Source: Rugalucina vietnamica (Eukaryota > Mollusca > Bivalvia > Lucinida > Lucinidae). Taken from it: a stretch of 64,000 nucleotides of DNA. Under the pieces are notes generated by a model that ran no database searches, was not told where the DNA came from, and saw only the letters and a list, made by a program, of their open reading frames with translations. The stretch spans positions 46,362,760 to 46,426,759 of the forward strand of contig OZ024873.1 of the NCBI GenBank assembly GCA_964017185.1, in the 5' to 3' direction. The first letter of the stretch is position 1; each line of letters opens with the position of its first letter. This document shows, piece by piece, positions 11,701 to 20,999 of this stretch. The position numbers and the translations under genes are program-made.

Positions 11701-14666
11701 TTATTATATGTGTGAATACATGAATAGACTGTTAGCCCAATTAGCCTTGCATATAAGCTATATACATGTAGCCATTTAGAGTGACACTTCTTTCTAGGGC
11801 TTGAAATGTCATTCTCGATATGAAAAGTAAATCTCACACAAAATTTTGTATGTCTATTCCCACATGGTCATAGCTGTTTACTATGAAATTTAGGAACATC
11901 AATTTTTTTTTTTTTTTTGCAGACTTAAAAGTTGCAGCATTTTGCAAGAAGTTACAAGATGTATTAGTGTGATAAAATGAATATGAGCAGCGTCATAAGA
12001 AAACCAGATTTTTGGCTGTGCGAAAACAAAGGCACAGATCAGCTGTGCAGTAACTGCACAGCTGATCACAGCCTTTGTTTTTGATTCACAAATAGTACAT
12101 ATCTCTTTGAATATCTGAAAATTCAAGCTTCTAGCCTACTACTGTGTCTGCACAGGCTGTGTCAAACCTGGTCAAAGACCCCTTTTCTCAGATTGCGACA
12201 CAAATGATATCTTTTTTCCATTTCAGATCTCAATAATAGACTATGTGAAGCCCTCTACACTGAAAAAAGAACTAAATGAGAAATTCAAGGAAAGATTTCC
12301 CAATATTCAACTCACTCTTACAAAGTTTAGAAGGTATTATGTCTCCTCTACAATGTTATATGGAGAACGTTTTAAGTGGAGAAATACAACAGTCTCACGG
12401 TCATTTTCCATTACGAAAACACGCCCATGCAATATACAGAAAATTTTTTGGTTGTAAAATGACAATTTTCACTGGAAAAAAAAATGACATTTTTCTTATT
12501 TTTGCTCAAAACATGGATTGTGGGTACACGTTAGAACCGCCTGAGTGAGGCGGTTCTAACAAGTACCCACAATCTATGTTTTGGATCAAAAATGAGATAA
12601 ATATGTATACACTGCAAACCCAAGTTTTCCTATATATAAGTGGGGGTTAAGGGGGTATATATTGCACGGGCATGTTTTCGTGATGATTTTAAGCCATAAG
12701 ATACTATATTTCAAAATATCTAAAATCAAATGGTAGACTTAATAATTTTATAATACTATAAGTTTGTAAATGTTTGTTACATTTTTTTTCACTAACATTT
12801 GTGAATTGGTCACCTTTTGAATTTCTTGGTTTTAAAAATATACTCATGAATATTATAATATAATACATGTAATATTATTATGTAGTAAATTGAACACTCT
12901 CAATTGCTAGCTTATGCTTTTTGGCAATAAAAAATGCCTTCTTGGCAATCAAGAACTCAGATTCATATAAAACCTCATTCTGTTCCGCATTACTGCTTAT
13001 ACAGTGTGAATACTCAGAATTATGAATAATTTTGAATTAGAAAACTCATGTCATGCGGAGCATGTAGAAAAATAGAATAAAACCATTTGCCTGAATCTCT
13101 ATAGATCCTGGACGATCGTAGTAGACTTTCGTCACAGATTTACCGTTATAAATATGAATGACACCCCTGTTCCCATTGGTCAAATACATTCATTTCATTC
13201 ATACATGTATAACAGTAAACCTGTGACGTAAGTCTACTCTGATCGTCCGGGAACTATGATTGCAAGTCTACCTTCAATATTAGTATTTGTTTGTTTTCAG
13301 TTTGAAAAGAGAATTGCGTCATATAGGGCATGTGAAGGTAAAACTTTTTTATCATTTCAAAACAATTTTCATTTCAAACATCACAAAAGCATGTCCGTGT
13401 AGTGTATACCGGCTTGAACCCCACTTTTATATAGCAAAACTGGGGTATGCAGGGGTATGGCTATTTTTCTTATTTTTGTTCCAAAACATAGAACTGCCTC
13501 GTCGAGGCGGTTCTAACGGTACCCTTAATCTATGTTTTGAGCAGAAATAAAAAAAAAATATCAATTTTTTTTTCTGCTGAAAAGTTTTCAATTTTTAAAG
13601 CTAAAAAATCTCTGCTTATTGCATGGGCAAGTTTTTGTAATGAAACTACATTACTCTAGCTACCAGTAAGTCATTTTGAAAATGTTTTTAAGCAAAAATA
13701 AATGCATGTAGATTGATGGGCAGATCTTGGTCTGTTCTGATTATACATTATGAAATCAGAATACTGCTGTCTATTGATTTTTCTTGAACAAAATTATTCA
13801 GTAGTACATGCTGTTGTTTTGTTTTTGTTTTTCAGTGTAGTGTTGATTTATGGATAATTGCTCAAGCTTATGTATTCTTTGAAAAGTTAATTTTAAAGGT
13901 AAGTTCTAACGTCACTTATACAGACTAATAAACTGTTGATTAATAGCTTAGTGACCCAAATTTGAGCCTATTTGCTCATTATAACTGCACAAATTTTCAT
14001 CTTTTCTCAGACCATTTCTTCCAAAAACAATGATTGCTAAGTTTCACATAATTACATTAAACTCCTATGAATTCAACGCTTTATCAAAACACCACCATAA
14101 ATGTGTTGTGTATAACTCATTTGTTACTTTCTGTGATCTGAGTTTTGAATAAATATCTTTACTTCTCGTGACTTGAAATGTTAAACTTGTATTTGTCTGT
14201 TTCAGTTATTGATAAACAAACACAACAGGAAACTGTGTGCCAGTGCTTGTTTAATGTTGTCAGCTAAACTGAACGATATCAAAGGAGGGGATCTGGCAAA
14301 ACTAATAAAGGTAGTAATATCTCTTTTCTTGGCCAGTGCTAGCCACCATGATAAGCTTTTAGCACTTTTAAAATATAGATCAAGTACAATTTCCACACCA
14401 TATACTAAATCGCATATTGACATAATATTGCAACCATGATAAAAACTGGTCATGTAAATAACACAAAAGATCAAAACAACATCTTAAACTTCTTACACTT
14501 TCTTATATCTGTCTTCTGTTTTTAGCAAATTGAGGAGGATTTCCGACTCCACAGAAAAGAGATGTTATCCTACGAGTTTGCGGCTTTGGTGGCACTAGAG
14601 TTCTGTCTCCACATTCCTGACAGCGAGATATACCCACACTATCAGAGACTTCTCTACCAGTCATGA
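3868..14666 (+). CDS. CABLES: CABLES homologue, 3' part (7 exons, stop included)
   Basis: Adaptor of the Cdk5 and Abl enzyme substrate family. Known members link cyclin-dependent kinases to tyrosine kinases such as Abl, Src and Wee1 and carry a C-terminal cyclin-box-like fold. Exons: 3868-3954, 10728-10825, 12227-12333, 13301-13337, 13836-13898, 14206-14310, 14526-14666. All have AG/GT borders and the phases agree, giving 211 residues plus TGA. Recognisable blocks in order are [70 protein letters not shown] and [15 protein letters not shown], which match the human CABLES1 C-terminus as I remember it. The upstream exons, including the long disordered N-terminus, are outside the window. Introns are filled by MITEs, SINEs and one LTR-like element, but no coding disruption was seen. 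No AATAAA was found shortly after the stop, so the mRNA end is unknown. CABLES1 versus CABLES2 cannot be told apart; an invertebrate probably has one ancestral gene. Confidence 0.93.
4593..4722 (+). mobile_element. Family A MITE, copy 2 (left part only)
   Basis: Begins ATGAGCCTTCGCATGAGAAA and stops after GAATTGTACTAT; the hairpin half is missing. Confidence 0.7.
4795..5253. repeat. Left terminal direct repeat
   Basis: 459 bp, from GGTACACACTACTAAATATT to GTGAAATGCAACC, preceded by GGCTG. Contains one TGACGTCA and a short hairpin CCCCGCCTTTTTCGGGG. Confidence 0.8.
5760..6440. repeat. Diverged tandem halves inside the LTR-like element
   Basis: Segments near 5700-6060 and 6075-6430 align with each other. 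Shared blocks are ATGCATGGTTGCTATGGAAA or its variant, TGGGGGTATACCTAGAAAA, and CTCAAAATCGCAAATT. The period is about 370 bp. Confidence 0.6.
6571..7029. repeat. Right terminal direct repeat
   Basis: 459 bp, about 99.5 percent identical to the left copy by eye, followed by GGCTG. Confidence 0.8.
7372..7473 (-). mobile_element. Family J hairpin MITE, copy 1
   Basis: Imperfect palindrome with arms GCAAACCGTATATCCCCAGA and TCTGGGACTATTCAGTTTGC, preceded by a flank (GCCTGTCATCCTTTCTATGG) that matches, inverted, the flank of copy 2 at 17834-17873. Confidence 0.6.
7474..8071. other. Unassigned intron DNA
   Basis: AT-rich intron of CABLES. No exon-like or repeat-end sequence was recognised. Confidence 0.5.
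8072..8290 (-). mobile_element. Family A MITE, copy 3
   Basis: Hairpin stem is AGCTGTGCAG-TAA-CTGCACAGTT; ends somewhat decayed on the right. Confidence 0.75.
8291..9551. other. Intron DNA with poly(A) and poly(T) tracts
   Basis: Contains an A-rich tract with AAC units (8659-8720), followed by a short CA run, and a T tract at 8929-8948. Both are possible retroposon tails, but no head sequence was found. Otherwise AT-rich and featureless. Confidence 0.5.
9552..9791 (+). mobile_element. Family A MITE, copy 4
   Basis: Nearly full length; stem AGCTTCGCAG-TGA-CTGCGAAGCT. Confidence 0.85.
9962..10181 (-). mobile_element. tRNA-headed SINE, copy 1
   Basis: On the minus strand: head GGAGCGCGGTGGCGTAGTGG with A box, then B box GGGTTCGATCCC, body with TGTGTCCTTGAGCAAGACAC and CCCGACATGACTGAAAAATT, and a (CAAA)n tail. 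RNA polymerase III-type promoter boxes are intact. Not a functional tRNA gene. Confidence 0.85.
10182..10727. other. Unassigned intron DNA
   Basis: AT-rich CABLES intron; polypyrimidine tract and TTTCCAG at its right end serve exon b. Confidence 0.5.
10728..10825 (+). CDS. CABLES: CABLES exon b
   Basis: 98 nt, acceptor TTTCCAG, donor GTAAGT. It encodes [18 protein letters not shown] and ends with [17 protein letters not shown] is the most diagnostic block of the family. A palindromic MITE starts 18 bp after the donor. Confidence 0.93.
10844..11036 (+). mobile_element. Family A MITE, copy 5 (short)
   Basis: Ends present (ATGAGCCTTTGCATGAGAAA, TATGCAGTGGCTCAAAT), but the central hairpin is reduced to a short GTGCTGCACC remnant. 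Starts just after the donor of CABLES exon b. Confidence 0.75.
11151..11385 (+). mobile_element. Family A MITE, copy 6 (hairpin arm duplicated)
   Basis: After the stem AGCTTCGCAG-TTA-CCGCGAAGCT the right arm is repeated (GATCTGCGTTACTGCGAAGC), giving three arms instead of two. Confidence 0.8.
11386..11560 (+). mobile_element. Second-type tRNA-related SINE
   Basis: Head with GTCCTGATAGAGCGTCCACT and B box GTGGGTTCAGTCCCGGG, followed by a body containing GGTACCAGTGGCTACCTTGC. It starts directly at the end of MITE copy 6. Confidence 0.55.
11983..12203 (-). mobile_element. Family A MITE, copy 7
   Basis: Stem AGCTGTGCAG-TAA-CTGCACAGCT. Lies immediately upstream of the acceptor of CABLES exon c. 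Confidence 0.8.
12227..12333 (+). CDS. CABLES: CABLES exon c
   Basis: 107 nt, acceptor TTTCAG, donor GTATTA. It encodes [20 protein letters not shown] and then QLTLTKFR, ending with two bases of a split Ser codon completed by the next exon. It matches the start of the conserved cyclin-box-like region. Confidence 0.94.
12409..12685 (-). mobile_element. Family B MITE, copy 2
   Basis: Central hairpin GTTAGAACCGCC-TGAGTGA-GGCGGTTCTAAC with GTGGGTAC / GTACCCAC outside it. Begins 75 bp after CABLES exon c. Confidence 0.8.
13102..13256. mobile_element. 155-bp TIR element (family I)
   Basis: Inverted ends of about 45 bp: CCTGGACGATCGTAGTAGAC and GTCTACTCTGATCGTCCGGG, continuing inwards through CGTCACAG / CTGTGACG and GTTATA / TATAAC. 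No coding sequence. Confidence 0.75.
13301..13337 (+). CDS. CABLES: CABLES exon d (microexon)
   Basis: A 37-nt microexon encoding [13 protein letters not shown] between TTTTCAG and GTAAAA. SLKRE directly follows the previous exon in the human protein too. It lies between two terminal-inverted-repeat elements, at 13102-13256 and 13379-13642. Confidence 0.9.
13379..13642 (+). mobile_element. Family B MITE, copy 3 (core shortened)
   Basis: Same ends as copies 1 and 2, but the left half of the central stem is partly lost (AACTGCCTCG-TCGAGGCGGTTC). Confidence 0.75.
13836..13898 (+). CDS. CABLES: CABLES exon e
   Basis: 63 nt, phase 0 at both ends, acceptor TTTTTCAG, donor GTAAGT. It encodes [20 protein letters not shown]. 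The A-YV-FEKL pattern is the cyclin-box-like helix of the family. Confidence 0.94.
14206..14310 (+). CDS. CABLES: CABLES exon f
   Basis: 105 nt, phase 0 at both ends, acceptor TTTCAG, donor GTAGTA. It encodes [20 protein letters not shown] and then [28 protein letters not shown] is a family hallmark. Confidence 0.95.
14526..14666 (+). CDS. CABLES: CABLES terminal exon with stop
   Basis: It begins after TTTAG and encodes [31 protein letters not shown] and [12 protein letters not shown], then TGA at 14664-14666. The last 40 nt, from 14627, are also the first unit of an 83-bp tandem repeat that continues through the 3' UTR. The protein end is therefore copied several times downstream. Confidence 0.95.
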   Translation, partial: QIEEDFRLHRKEMLSYEFAALVALEFCLHIPDSEIYPHYQRLLYQS

Positions 14667-15017
14667 CCTTGGCTTCACTGGGGTTAAGGTCAAGCTGAGG
14701 TCACAGCTAGATATACCCACACTATCAGAGATTGCTCTACCAGTCATGACCTTGGCTTCACTGGGGTTAAGGTCAAGCTTGGGTCACAGCTAGATATACC
14801 CACACTATCAGAGATTGCTCTACCTGTCATGACCTTGGCTTCACTGGGGACAATGTCAAGCCAAAGTCATAGTGAGATATACATGTACTCACACTATCAG
14901 AGACTATCAGTCACGACCTTGGCCTCGTTGGGGTCAAGGTCAAGGTCACAATCCATCATTTCCAGATACATGTACTCCTCTATCAGTCATGACCTTGGCT
15001 TCTCTGGGGTCAAGGTT
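14627..15017 (+). repeat. 83-bp minisatellite seeded by the CABLES C-terminus
   Basis: Units start with GATATACCCACACTATCAGA at 14627, 14710 and 14793, and a diverged one at 14876, then a partial. Each also has CAGTCATGACCTTGGCTTCA and GGTCAAG stretches. Unit 1 contains codons for [12 protein letters not shown] and the real stop; later units lie in the 3' UTR. Confidence 0.88.
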
Positions 15018-15639
15018 ATTGTAAGAACAATGTAGTGTTTATTTGATTTCAGGTTATTTCTTAAACAGACTTGACACAAAATAGCTTCTACAGCTACACA
15101 AACTAGCTAGAAACTTGAGATTTCACCGCTTAATACCCAAATTATATCTAGGAAGTGACATATGCTCAAGTAATATCTAGGAAGTGGCATAAATACCTAT
15201 AGGACTTATGGCTTATCAGTTACTAGCATCTAGTAAAAATACAACTTGAAGTATAGGGAAAATCCCGCCCACTTCTGCAAACTCTTGGCGTGAGTCTCTT
15301 TGGTATAAAAGTGATTGATTCACATGCTAGGGCAGCAGGGCTGCACAATTTTTGCACATGAAATGCAAGTATTCTCTCATGTTAGTTTATTATGCCCCCA
15401 ACTTCGAAGAAGTTGAGGGGCATATTGGTTTGGGTCTGTCCGTGCAGTGCAGTGAGTGAGTGAGAGTGAGTGAGTGAGTGCGTGCAGTCAGTCAGTCAGT
15501 CTGTGATGCGTGAGCACTCGGTCAGGAACCGTTAGAGCTAGGATCTTGAAATTTGGTATGTAGTTTGTATATGAAAATTAAGAGGACCCATATTTTTTCT
15601 TTCAGGTAAATTCAAGGGACTAGGGGCCAATTTTGTGAG

Positions 15640-17320
15640 AGGTATTTCCCTTTTTAATTCTTGATAGTGAATAGATAGTGGATACCTTGTGTGGGCAACT
15701 CCTCTTACAGTTTTATTCCGATTCTCTTGAAACTTTACAGATGTTGTGACCATGCTTTGAAGATACGCATGTGGTTTGGATATACTCCTCAGATTAATTT
15801 TTGTCACTTTTTTCGCAATTTGAACTTAGCCATTTTTCGTGCATTTTGACAATGAAAGTCAATGGGAGGGGGTACCTTGTGTGCGCAACTCCTCCTACAG
15901 TTTCATGCCAATTCATTTAAAACATTACATGTATTATGGGCATGGTCTGAAGATATGCATGTGGTTTGGATATAATCCTTGGATTATTTTTTGTCATTTT
16001 TTTCACAATTTGAACTTAGTCATTTTTCCGGGCATTTTAGTGGATGGATAGAGGGTAAATTGTGTGCGCAACTCCTCCTACAATTTAATACCGATACTTT
16101 TGAAACTTTGCATACATTGTGACCATGCTTTGAAGAGATGCATGTGGTTGGGATATACTCCTCAGATTAATTTTTGTCACTTTTTGTCCCCCGCCTTTTC
16201 GAAGAAAAGCGGAGGGACATAGTTTTTTGCTTTCCGTCCTTCCGTCCGTCCGTCCTTCCGTCCCCCTATAGGAGTATGTACCTTGTGTGCACAACTCCTC
16301 CTACAGTTTTATTCTGATTCTTTTGAAACTTTACAGATGTCTTCATCATGCTTTGAAGATGTGCATGTGGTTTGGATATAATCCTCAGATTAATTTTTGA
16401 CACTTTTTTTTGCAATTTGAACTTAGTCATTTTTCGGGCATTTTGATAATGAAAGTGAATAGACAGTGGGTACCTTGTGTGCGCAACTCCTCCTACAGTT
16501 TTATTCCAATTCTTTTGAAACTTTACAGATGTCTTCATCATGCTTTGAAGATGTGCATGTGGTTTGGATATAATCCTCAGATTAATTTTTGACACTTTTT
16601 TTGCAATTTGAACTTAGTCATTTTTCGGGCATTTTGATAATGAAAGTGAATAGACAAAGGGTACCTTGTGTGCGCAACTCCTCCTACAGTTTTATTCTGA
16701 TTATTTTGAAACTTTACAGATGTCTTCATCATACTTTAAAGATGTGCATGTGGTTTGGATATAATCCTCAGATTAATTTTTGACACTTTTTTTGCAAATT
16801 GAACTTAGTCGTTTTTCGGTATTTTGACAATGAAAGTGAATGGACAGTGGGTGCCTTGTGTGCGCAACTCCTCCATCAGTTTTTAATTCAGATTCTTTTG
16901 AAACTTTACAGATGTCTTGATGATGCTTTGAAGATATGCATGTGCTTTGGATATAATCCTCAGGTTAATTTTTGACACTTTTTCGCAATTTGAACTTAGT
17001 CGTTTTTCAGGCATTTATACAATGAAAGTGAATGGACTTTGTGTACCTTGTGTGCAAACTCCTCAGTTTTATTCTGATTCTTTTCAAACTGTACAGATGT
17101 CCTGACTATGATTTGAAGATTTGCATGTGGTTTGAATATAATCCTCAGATTAATGTTTGACACTGTGACATGAAGTAAATGCATGTGATTTGGATATACA
17201 TTATTGTCAGATATATTTGTGTAACTAAACAATTAAGGCGGGGGACATAAATTGTCTGAATTTGCTTGTTTAACAATTTGAACTTAGTCATTTTTTTGAC
17301 ATTTTTACATATTGAAAGTG
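15640..17320 (+). repeat. ~190-bp satellite units
   Basis: The marker CAATTTGAACTTAG falls at 15816, 16006, 16413 and 16604, giving spacing of 190-191 bp except across the inner left end. Each unit contains GTGGTTTGGATATAATCCTC and CTTTACAGATGT. About eight units in total. Confidence 0.85.
16185..17248 (+). mobile_element. Hairpin-ended element nested in the previous one (inner)
   Basis: Left end hairpin TGTCCCCCGCCTTTTC-GAAGAAAAGCGGAGGGACA, then TCCGTCCGTCCGTCC, then about five ~190-bp units of the same satellite as the outer element, ending AAGGCGGGGGACA. Its termini differ from those of the outer element although the satellite is shared. Confidence 0.75.
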
Positions 17321-17569
17321 GCTTACCAGTTGGGGGCATAGTGTTTCATAAACACATCTTCTAGTTTAATGAAGTAACCGTGCAAAAGAAGAGCAGTGTC
17401 AATGGCATGGAATAACTGAACCAGAAACTTAAAGAATTTATCCATCTTTTTTGGCTTTCGGCCTGGTCTGTAACAGACAGCAGATTTTTTTTTCTGCTAA
17501 TGTGGCATAAGAGGTAAGGGTGAAAGATGATAATGACCAGGAAAAATACAATCATAAAAAATAAAAATG

Positions 17570-17945
17570 CCTCTGTGGCGTAGAGGTTAAACAAGTCTCT
17601 TTGTAACCAGAGGTCATGTATCCGATCCAGGCTTCTCCAGTCCGTAGGATTACACTTATGACGGATGGACTTGCCCATCATTATCATTTGGGTGAGTCCA
17701 CTTACATGTTTAAGGGTTTCAGGTGGGATTTTGACTTTTTATTCCATTTTTCGGTGAAATTCCTCCTAGCAAACAGAATAGCCCCAGATGGGACGCCACG
17801 TTCTGCGGCGTCCCATCTGGGGCTATACTGTTTGCCTATGTCCCACAAAAAGGATGCCAGGCTTATATGATTTAAATTGCGGTACCATTTCCATATGACT
17901 TTAGCTGTTGAGTTGGAAGTAAAACATAAAATTAACCAACAAACA
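17570..17945 (+). mobile_element. tRNA-related SINE split by a hairpin MITE
   Basis: Head CTGTGGCGTAGAGGTTAAAC with weak B box, body with ACGGATGGACTTGCCCATCA, tail CTTTAGCTGTTGAGTTGGAA and AAAACATAAAATTAACCAAC. Family J copy 2 sits inside it. Confidence 0.6.
17768..17873 (+). mobile_element. Family J hairpin MITE, copy 2
   Basis: Near-perfect stem AATAGCCCCAGATGGGACGC / GCGTCCCATCTGGGGCTATA flanked by AAACAG and CTGTTT. Confidence 0.7.
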
Positions 17946-17963
17946 GATCTGGTTGTCGGACTT

Positions 17964-18203
17964 TGTTCATCTTGCATGAGAAAAACAACAATTTGGGTTC
18001 CAACGAGGTCCGACACAAACCGGCCTGTACAGTCACAGAAGATGGTTAGAGGCTGGAAACTTTGGATTTAGAAAGTAGATGTATTGTTCTATCCGTGTAG
18101 CGAAAACAAAGGCACTGATCAGCTTCGCAGTTACTGCGAAGCTGATCTGCGTCTTTGTTTTCGCCATTGCAGATTGTTGGTTTTCCCATGGGGCGGCTCA
18201 TTT
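17964..18203 (+). mobile_element. Family A MITE, copy 8
   Basis: Stem AGCTTCGCAG-TTA-CTGCGAAGCT; right end TCCCATGGGGCGGCTCATTT. Confidence 0.85.
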
Positions 18204-18329
18204 GATATTACCATTGTGATATTTTATATATTGTATTTTTTGTCTTCAGTGAACACTTTGTCACTAAAGTATAAATATTTTCATTCGTCATTTTGGCATG
18301 AAGTACATGTACACTAATAGTTTGGAGAG

Positions 18330-18534
18330 TGCTGTGGCCATGTGGTAGAGCATCAGACTCTAAATCAAGAGGTCCTGGGTTTGAACCTTACTGGTGCCAA
18401 GTGGTGTCCTTATGCAATACACATTAACTCACCATAGTACTGGTTATGGTTAATACACATGTACCCAGAAAGCATTGACCTCATAAAATGTTGAAAGGGA
18501 TGTTAAAACCACAAAACAAACAAACAAACAAACA
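18330..18534 (+). mobile_element. tRNA-headed SINE, copy 2
   Basis: AGTGCTGTGGCCATGTGGTA (A box) and GGTTTGAACC (decayed B box), ending in (CAAA)n. More diverged than copy 1. Confidence 0.75.
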
Positions 18535-20037
18535 TAAATGCCTTAAGTTTGACCATGATCTGTATAACATTCATAGGAAGTCATTTTAATCTAATGCAAG
18601 GCGGTAAGAAAACTGAAATTTAATTACAACTTAAAACTGTGTCTGTCATGTTTGCTTGTAAGTAATACTGCTCGGATTGTAAATGACTCAAGTTTTTCTC
18701 TGTAGTTGGACACATCCTTTTGTGTAGCATCTGTCAGAGAAAAATGTTTACAGCCATAATTTCTCTTTCTGCATGCAGGAACGGGTAAAAAGATGACAGT
18801 CACAGTCAAATATGAATTTCTTGTTGTAAGCCTAAGGACTTTAGTGTAAACACAAAGATGTTGAAGAGATTGGGGAATGGTGCTTTGTTTTTCATAAGAT
18901 TGTATTATGTGAACATTAACATTATTGATATTGTTATTTGTTACTTGTTGAGAGTATTAAAACAATCAAAATATTCTATTCAGTTTACTTTTTACACCTT
19001 AATTATTGAATTACCCGGTTTCTACAGCTGTGCTGTCTCATTTTTGTCTTATTCTGTTTTAGAAACCAAAAACATTATAGACGAAAAATGGGCATAATGC
19101 TCTATGGCCTTGCCCAGGCACAGTGTAGTTAATAACTGACCATCCACATGATCACAATGAATTTGTTTACTGTAAGAATATTAAATCACTCGCTTTGCAC
19201 GCTCATTATTTGACTTTCTTTACAACTGACCGCCACACAGTGATTTAATACTCAACAAGTCACTACTAGAGCTGACCTATTTCTTGTAAAAATTAAGCCA
19301 ATAAGCTTAGAGTCTTTTTATCATAAATCCAGAAGAAAAAAAATATCTGCAGCGTAACTTTCAACTCCTTACTCAAATTAGTCATCATAATTTTGACATG
19401 CTGGGAGATAAGTCATTGTTTATTTACAGCATTCTACTATTTTTGTTTCTATATTGTCCAATTATACAATGCATCTGAACTTTAACTGAGTTTATGAACA
19501 CTTATTAGGAAGTTAAGCTGACAGAGTGCTTGTTAGAATGAATACAGTCTAGAAGTGGTTAATAACACATCAAGGGAAATAACTGGTGTGGATATTAAGT
19601 GCTAAGTGACCAAGAGTTAACTACAGTACTGCTCCAAATGAAATCACACCCAAATTGTTTAATTGACCGCATAAAAAAAGTACAGTATGTCACGAAGCAT
19701 GTCATGTATAAATTGATAAACATTTTGCTGCAGAAAAAAGGGTAACCAATAGTAACCAAGTCCAATAGTGGACCCATTACTTAATGCTGCTGATGATCTC
19801 TGGTTCAGTCTTTTATGCGAACGTGGTCATGAATATGTTCCTAGACTACAGCCATTCTTCCTCTTCTGTTAATTCAAGATCTCTTCTGTTAATTCAAGAT
19901 CTCAGCTGTAACTGTTGTCAGTTTTCTTTTATAATTCTCTTTTGCATTCTTTTCAAGATAATTTAACTCATCAAGACAGAGACATATATTTTGTTTCTGA
20001 TAAAGACGAGCCAATCAGCAGACAGACACACAAGAAG
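18535..20037. other. Intergenic stretch without recognised features
   Basis: AT-rich. A 21-bp direct duplication TTCTGTTAATTCAAGATCTC occurs at about 19864-19906. No exon or mobile-element end was identified. Confidence 0.5.
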
Positions 20038-20170
20038 TACTTGGTTTGTTCCGAATATGACCTGTATGGGGCTCGAACCCCCACTGGCTACAGCAATGAG
20101 ATGATCCAACAATTAAGAGTAGTACTAAATGAAATCAGCAACCCCAACCACTCAGCCACTTGGACTATTT
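20038..20170 (-). mobile_element. tRNA-Ser/Leu-like SINE head
   Basis: On the minus strand AAGTGGCTGAGTGGTTGGGG gives an A box, with a long variable stretch and B box GGGGTTCGAGCCCCATACAG. Resembles a class II tRNA but lacks a proper acceptor stem. Confidence 0.6.
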
Positions 20171-20330
20171 TGCCTAGTGTGAACACATGTACTCTAGATC
20201 AGATTGATCCAGTTTAATCTGATCCGATTAAAAATATATTGTTGATTTAATCTGGATCAGTCTAGTATCCAGATTCTGATCAAAATGTATAGTTTATGTG
20301 GCTGTAAAACATCAGATCAAACTAAAAAGA

Positions 20331-20481
20331 GCGAGGTGGTGTAGTGGTGTCAGACTCCGAATCTAGATGTCCTGGGTTTGATCCCCACAGGCGTCACCGT
20401 GTTGTGTCCTTGATCAAGACACATTAACTCCCTACAGTACTGGTTAAACCCAGGAAGCGTTGGCTGGTTGCCTTTGCCCAT
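20331..20481 (+). mobile_element. tRNA-headed SINE, copy 3
   Basis: GAGCGAGGTGGTGTAGTGGT and GGGTTTGATCCCCAC boxes; body as in copy 1 up to AAACCCAGGAAGCGTTGGCT, tail missing. Confidence 0.8.
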
Positions 20482-20999
20482 CCACTGTACACTGAAACAA
20501 AGTTATAAGAGGCCACCTCATATTTTGTCTTCTAGTTCAGAAAGTAAAATAGGATCAATTAAAATTCATGATCATATGAATAAACCAATGTCTAACAGTG
20601 GCTCTGTGAGTTTCTGCATTCCAAAATGCGTGATACTTCTCACACAGACGAAGCATGTGTAAAGGTACCCTATTTCAAAAAGTCACACTTTATTAACATC
20701 AAATTAAATGTCATATTATGACGTTGTGTTTTTACATTTTAATTTATTTGAAAGTGCTACTGACTGCCATGATGCAAGATAAAATTAAGTCAAAAGTGTT
20801 GCTGCAATAAGAATCTTCGTTTCTGTTTTGCACATGCAAGAAGACAACAACCTGAATAACAGGAATTCAGCTTTTGTATGCAATTTGCATACCCAACTTT
20901 GTTCTTCTCCAGTTGCGTTATTATCAGCAGCACGGCATTGAAATTTTCAGCGATTATTTAGGTCAAATACTAGACTCTGATAAACTTTGAAAATTAAAA

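Larger units (their letters stand above)
15390..17341 (+). mobile_element. Hairpin-ended element with 190-bp satellite (outer)
   Basis: Left end is a hairpin TATGCCCCCAACTTC-GAAGAAGTTGAGGGGCATA, followed by a GTGA/GTCA-rich tract, then ~190-bp tandem units (marker CAATTTGAACTTAG, TTGTGTGCGCAACTCCTCC). The right end CAGTTGGGGGCATA complements the left arm. No ORF of a known family. Interrupted by the element at 16185. Confidence 0.75.

Noticed and set aside
12276-12548. Open frame extending past CABLES exon c
   Set aside because: The part after 12333 is intron plus MITE; splice phase and family similarity place the exon end at 12333.
9962-20481. Possible tRNA genes at A/B-box sequences
   Set aside because: Heads lack complete acceptor stems and are followed by SINE bodies and A-rich tails.
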